Assembly: GCA_900550035.1 (NCBI GenBank)
Contig: URQS01000001.1
Span: 62,001 to 126,000, forward strand
Origin: an uncultured Prevotella sp.
GTDB taxonomy: Bacteria; Bacteroidota; Bacteroidia; Bacteroidales; Bacteroidaceae
DNA length: 64,000 nucleotides
Direction: 5' to 3'
In this document: positions 63,393 through 64,000 of the stretch, one piece after another
How positions within the stretch are numbered: position 1 is the first letter of the stretch
Layout of the letters: every line of letters starts with the position of its first letter
Position numbers and translations under genes: made by a program
Notes under the pieces: generated by a model
Seen by the model: only the letters and a program-made list of their open reading frames with translations
Told to the model about the DNA's origin: nothing
The model's database searches: none

Positions 63393-64000
63393 TTATTTGC
63401 CAAGTTCTACGCTCTGGCTGACAACTCTCCAAGAGAGGACGTTGAGTTTGGCAGCGAGGTAAGTCTTGACATCTTCTGGAATTTCGGGGTCGAACTTATA
63501 ATCGGGGTCATAAACCGGAGTTCCGAAGCCCTTGATGTTTGTAACATCAATCTTGTAAATGTGGTTGCGAACCAATCCGTATTCAGCAATCTTTCCTGCT
63601 GCTCCAAGATGCTTGATGTTGGTGTAGTAGTAGGTCATACCGCTCTTGTAGATACGGGCTGCGTCCTTTGCAAGCGAAGTCTTGGCTTCAGCTGTAGCGT
63701 CTACCCAACCGTCAGCTGTCTCCTTGTACACCACAACGCCTTCTGCCAGTTTAGCTCTAACCTCATAGCTGTTGTTTGCGTCAACATAGAATACGATGTC
63801 GGTAGCAGCAAGATTGTTGTAGTCATTGCCGTTCTTCTTGAAGAATGTCTTGTTCTCGTTGAGGATAGCATTCTTAACATCATTCTCCGAAAGATACTCT
63901 ACGCCCTTGTATGAGCAGATTTCAGCTGCCTGGCCGTCAGCGTAAACGAGCTGTGCAGCGACTACGTATTTCGGAATGAATGTAGTGTTAGGCAATGTGT
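63393..64000 (-). CDS. Major fimbrillin, Mfa1-type, C-terminal part
   Basis: Partial; 202 codons visible, upstream part outside the window. The C-terminal region matches the Mfa1 fimbrillin C-terminal domain: YGLVRNHIYKIDVTNIKGFGTP, DPEIPEDVKTYLAAKLNVLSWRVVSQSVEL. The terminal strand is the segment donated between subunits in these polymers. It heads the mfa-like gene series; fimbriae of this kind mediate surface attachment and biofilm formation. Confidence 0.88.
   Translation of the reverse strand, partial: TLPNTTFIPKYVVAAQLVYADGQAAEICSYKGVEYLSENDVKNAILNENKTFFKKNGNDYNNLAATDIVFYVDANNSYEVRAKLAEGVVVYKETADGWVDATAEAKTSLAKDAARIYKSGMTYYYTNIKHLGAAGKIAEYGLVRNHIYKIDVTNIKGFGTPVYDPDYKFDPEIPEDVKTYLAAKLNVLSWRVVSQSVELGK

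Overview
The window is a chromosomal piece of a Bacteroidales bacterium, most likely Prevotella in the broad sense. The evidence is the fused SecD-SecF gene, HU and HU-related DNA-binding proteins, families largely restricted to Bacteroidetes (DUF4271, DUF4923, DUF6089, DUF6242, DUF3737), Mfa-type fimbrillins, a type IX secretion (T9SS) sorting domain, and Bacteroidetes-type promoters (TTTG, about 19 bases, then TAnnTTTG). Most genes lie on the minus strand and are ordinary, vertically inherited housekeeping genes. There is one tRNA, tRNA-Gln(UUG). I see no rRNA, CRISPR array or complete insertion sequence.

Layout. 1-1243: a fimbrillin-like lipoprotein running off the left edge, preceded by a 48-codon peptide. 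1.5-1.9 kb and 5.2-5.6 kb: nested non-coding repeats around secDF. 5.6-9.8 kb: EEP-family protein, rhomboid protease, HU, rdgB, YitT. 10-18.6 kb: leuS, tRNA-Gln, tyrS, yidD, rnpA, hemD, a DUF4271 protein and metK. 19.1-27.4 kb: an outer-membrane biogenesis operon read from 27.4 down to 19.1 (DUF6242, DUF6089/PorG-like, uppS, bamA, three Skp/OmpH paralogues, murI). 27.6-36.9 kb: M16 protease, xerD, DUF4923, a large MscS channel, an HU-related protein, a MalY-type lyase. 37-40.6 kb: small membrane ORFs, DUF3737, MATE pump, rubredoxin and rubrerythrin. 40.8-51.2 kb: an AraC regulator, a frameshifted mutS, an O-methyltransferase, aroQ, TPM and LemA proteins, a thioredoxin-fold lipoprotein, Nudix, an esterase, a truncated GT9 and an M15 peptidase.

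51.2-54.0 kb is an AT-rich accessory island. It holds a small T9SS-tailed protein, the N-terminal stump of an RHS protein, a C-terminal RHS piece carrying a Tae4-like peptidoglycan amidase toxin domain, a small inverted-repeat element, and a lipoprotein placed where an immunity protein would be expected. This is the best candidate for an undescribed system. 54.2-64.0 kb is a fimbrial cluster read leftward, whose order resembles mfa1-mfa2-mfa3-mfa4-mfa5 of Porphyromonas. It ends in a 1771-residue T9SS-exported protein.

Non-coding structure is rich. Five copies of a ~175-bp inverted-repeat element (GAGGGTGTGTCAAAA ends) lie between genes; two copies 53 kb apart look identical base for base. One is nested in a second repeat family, one abuts a truncated glycosyltransferase gene, and one separates the mfa1-like and mfa2-like genes. 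Many spacers are arrays of 7-bp units that differ in sequence from spacer to spacer but keep the same period. All database-type statements rest on recognition by eye; no search was run.
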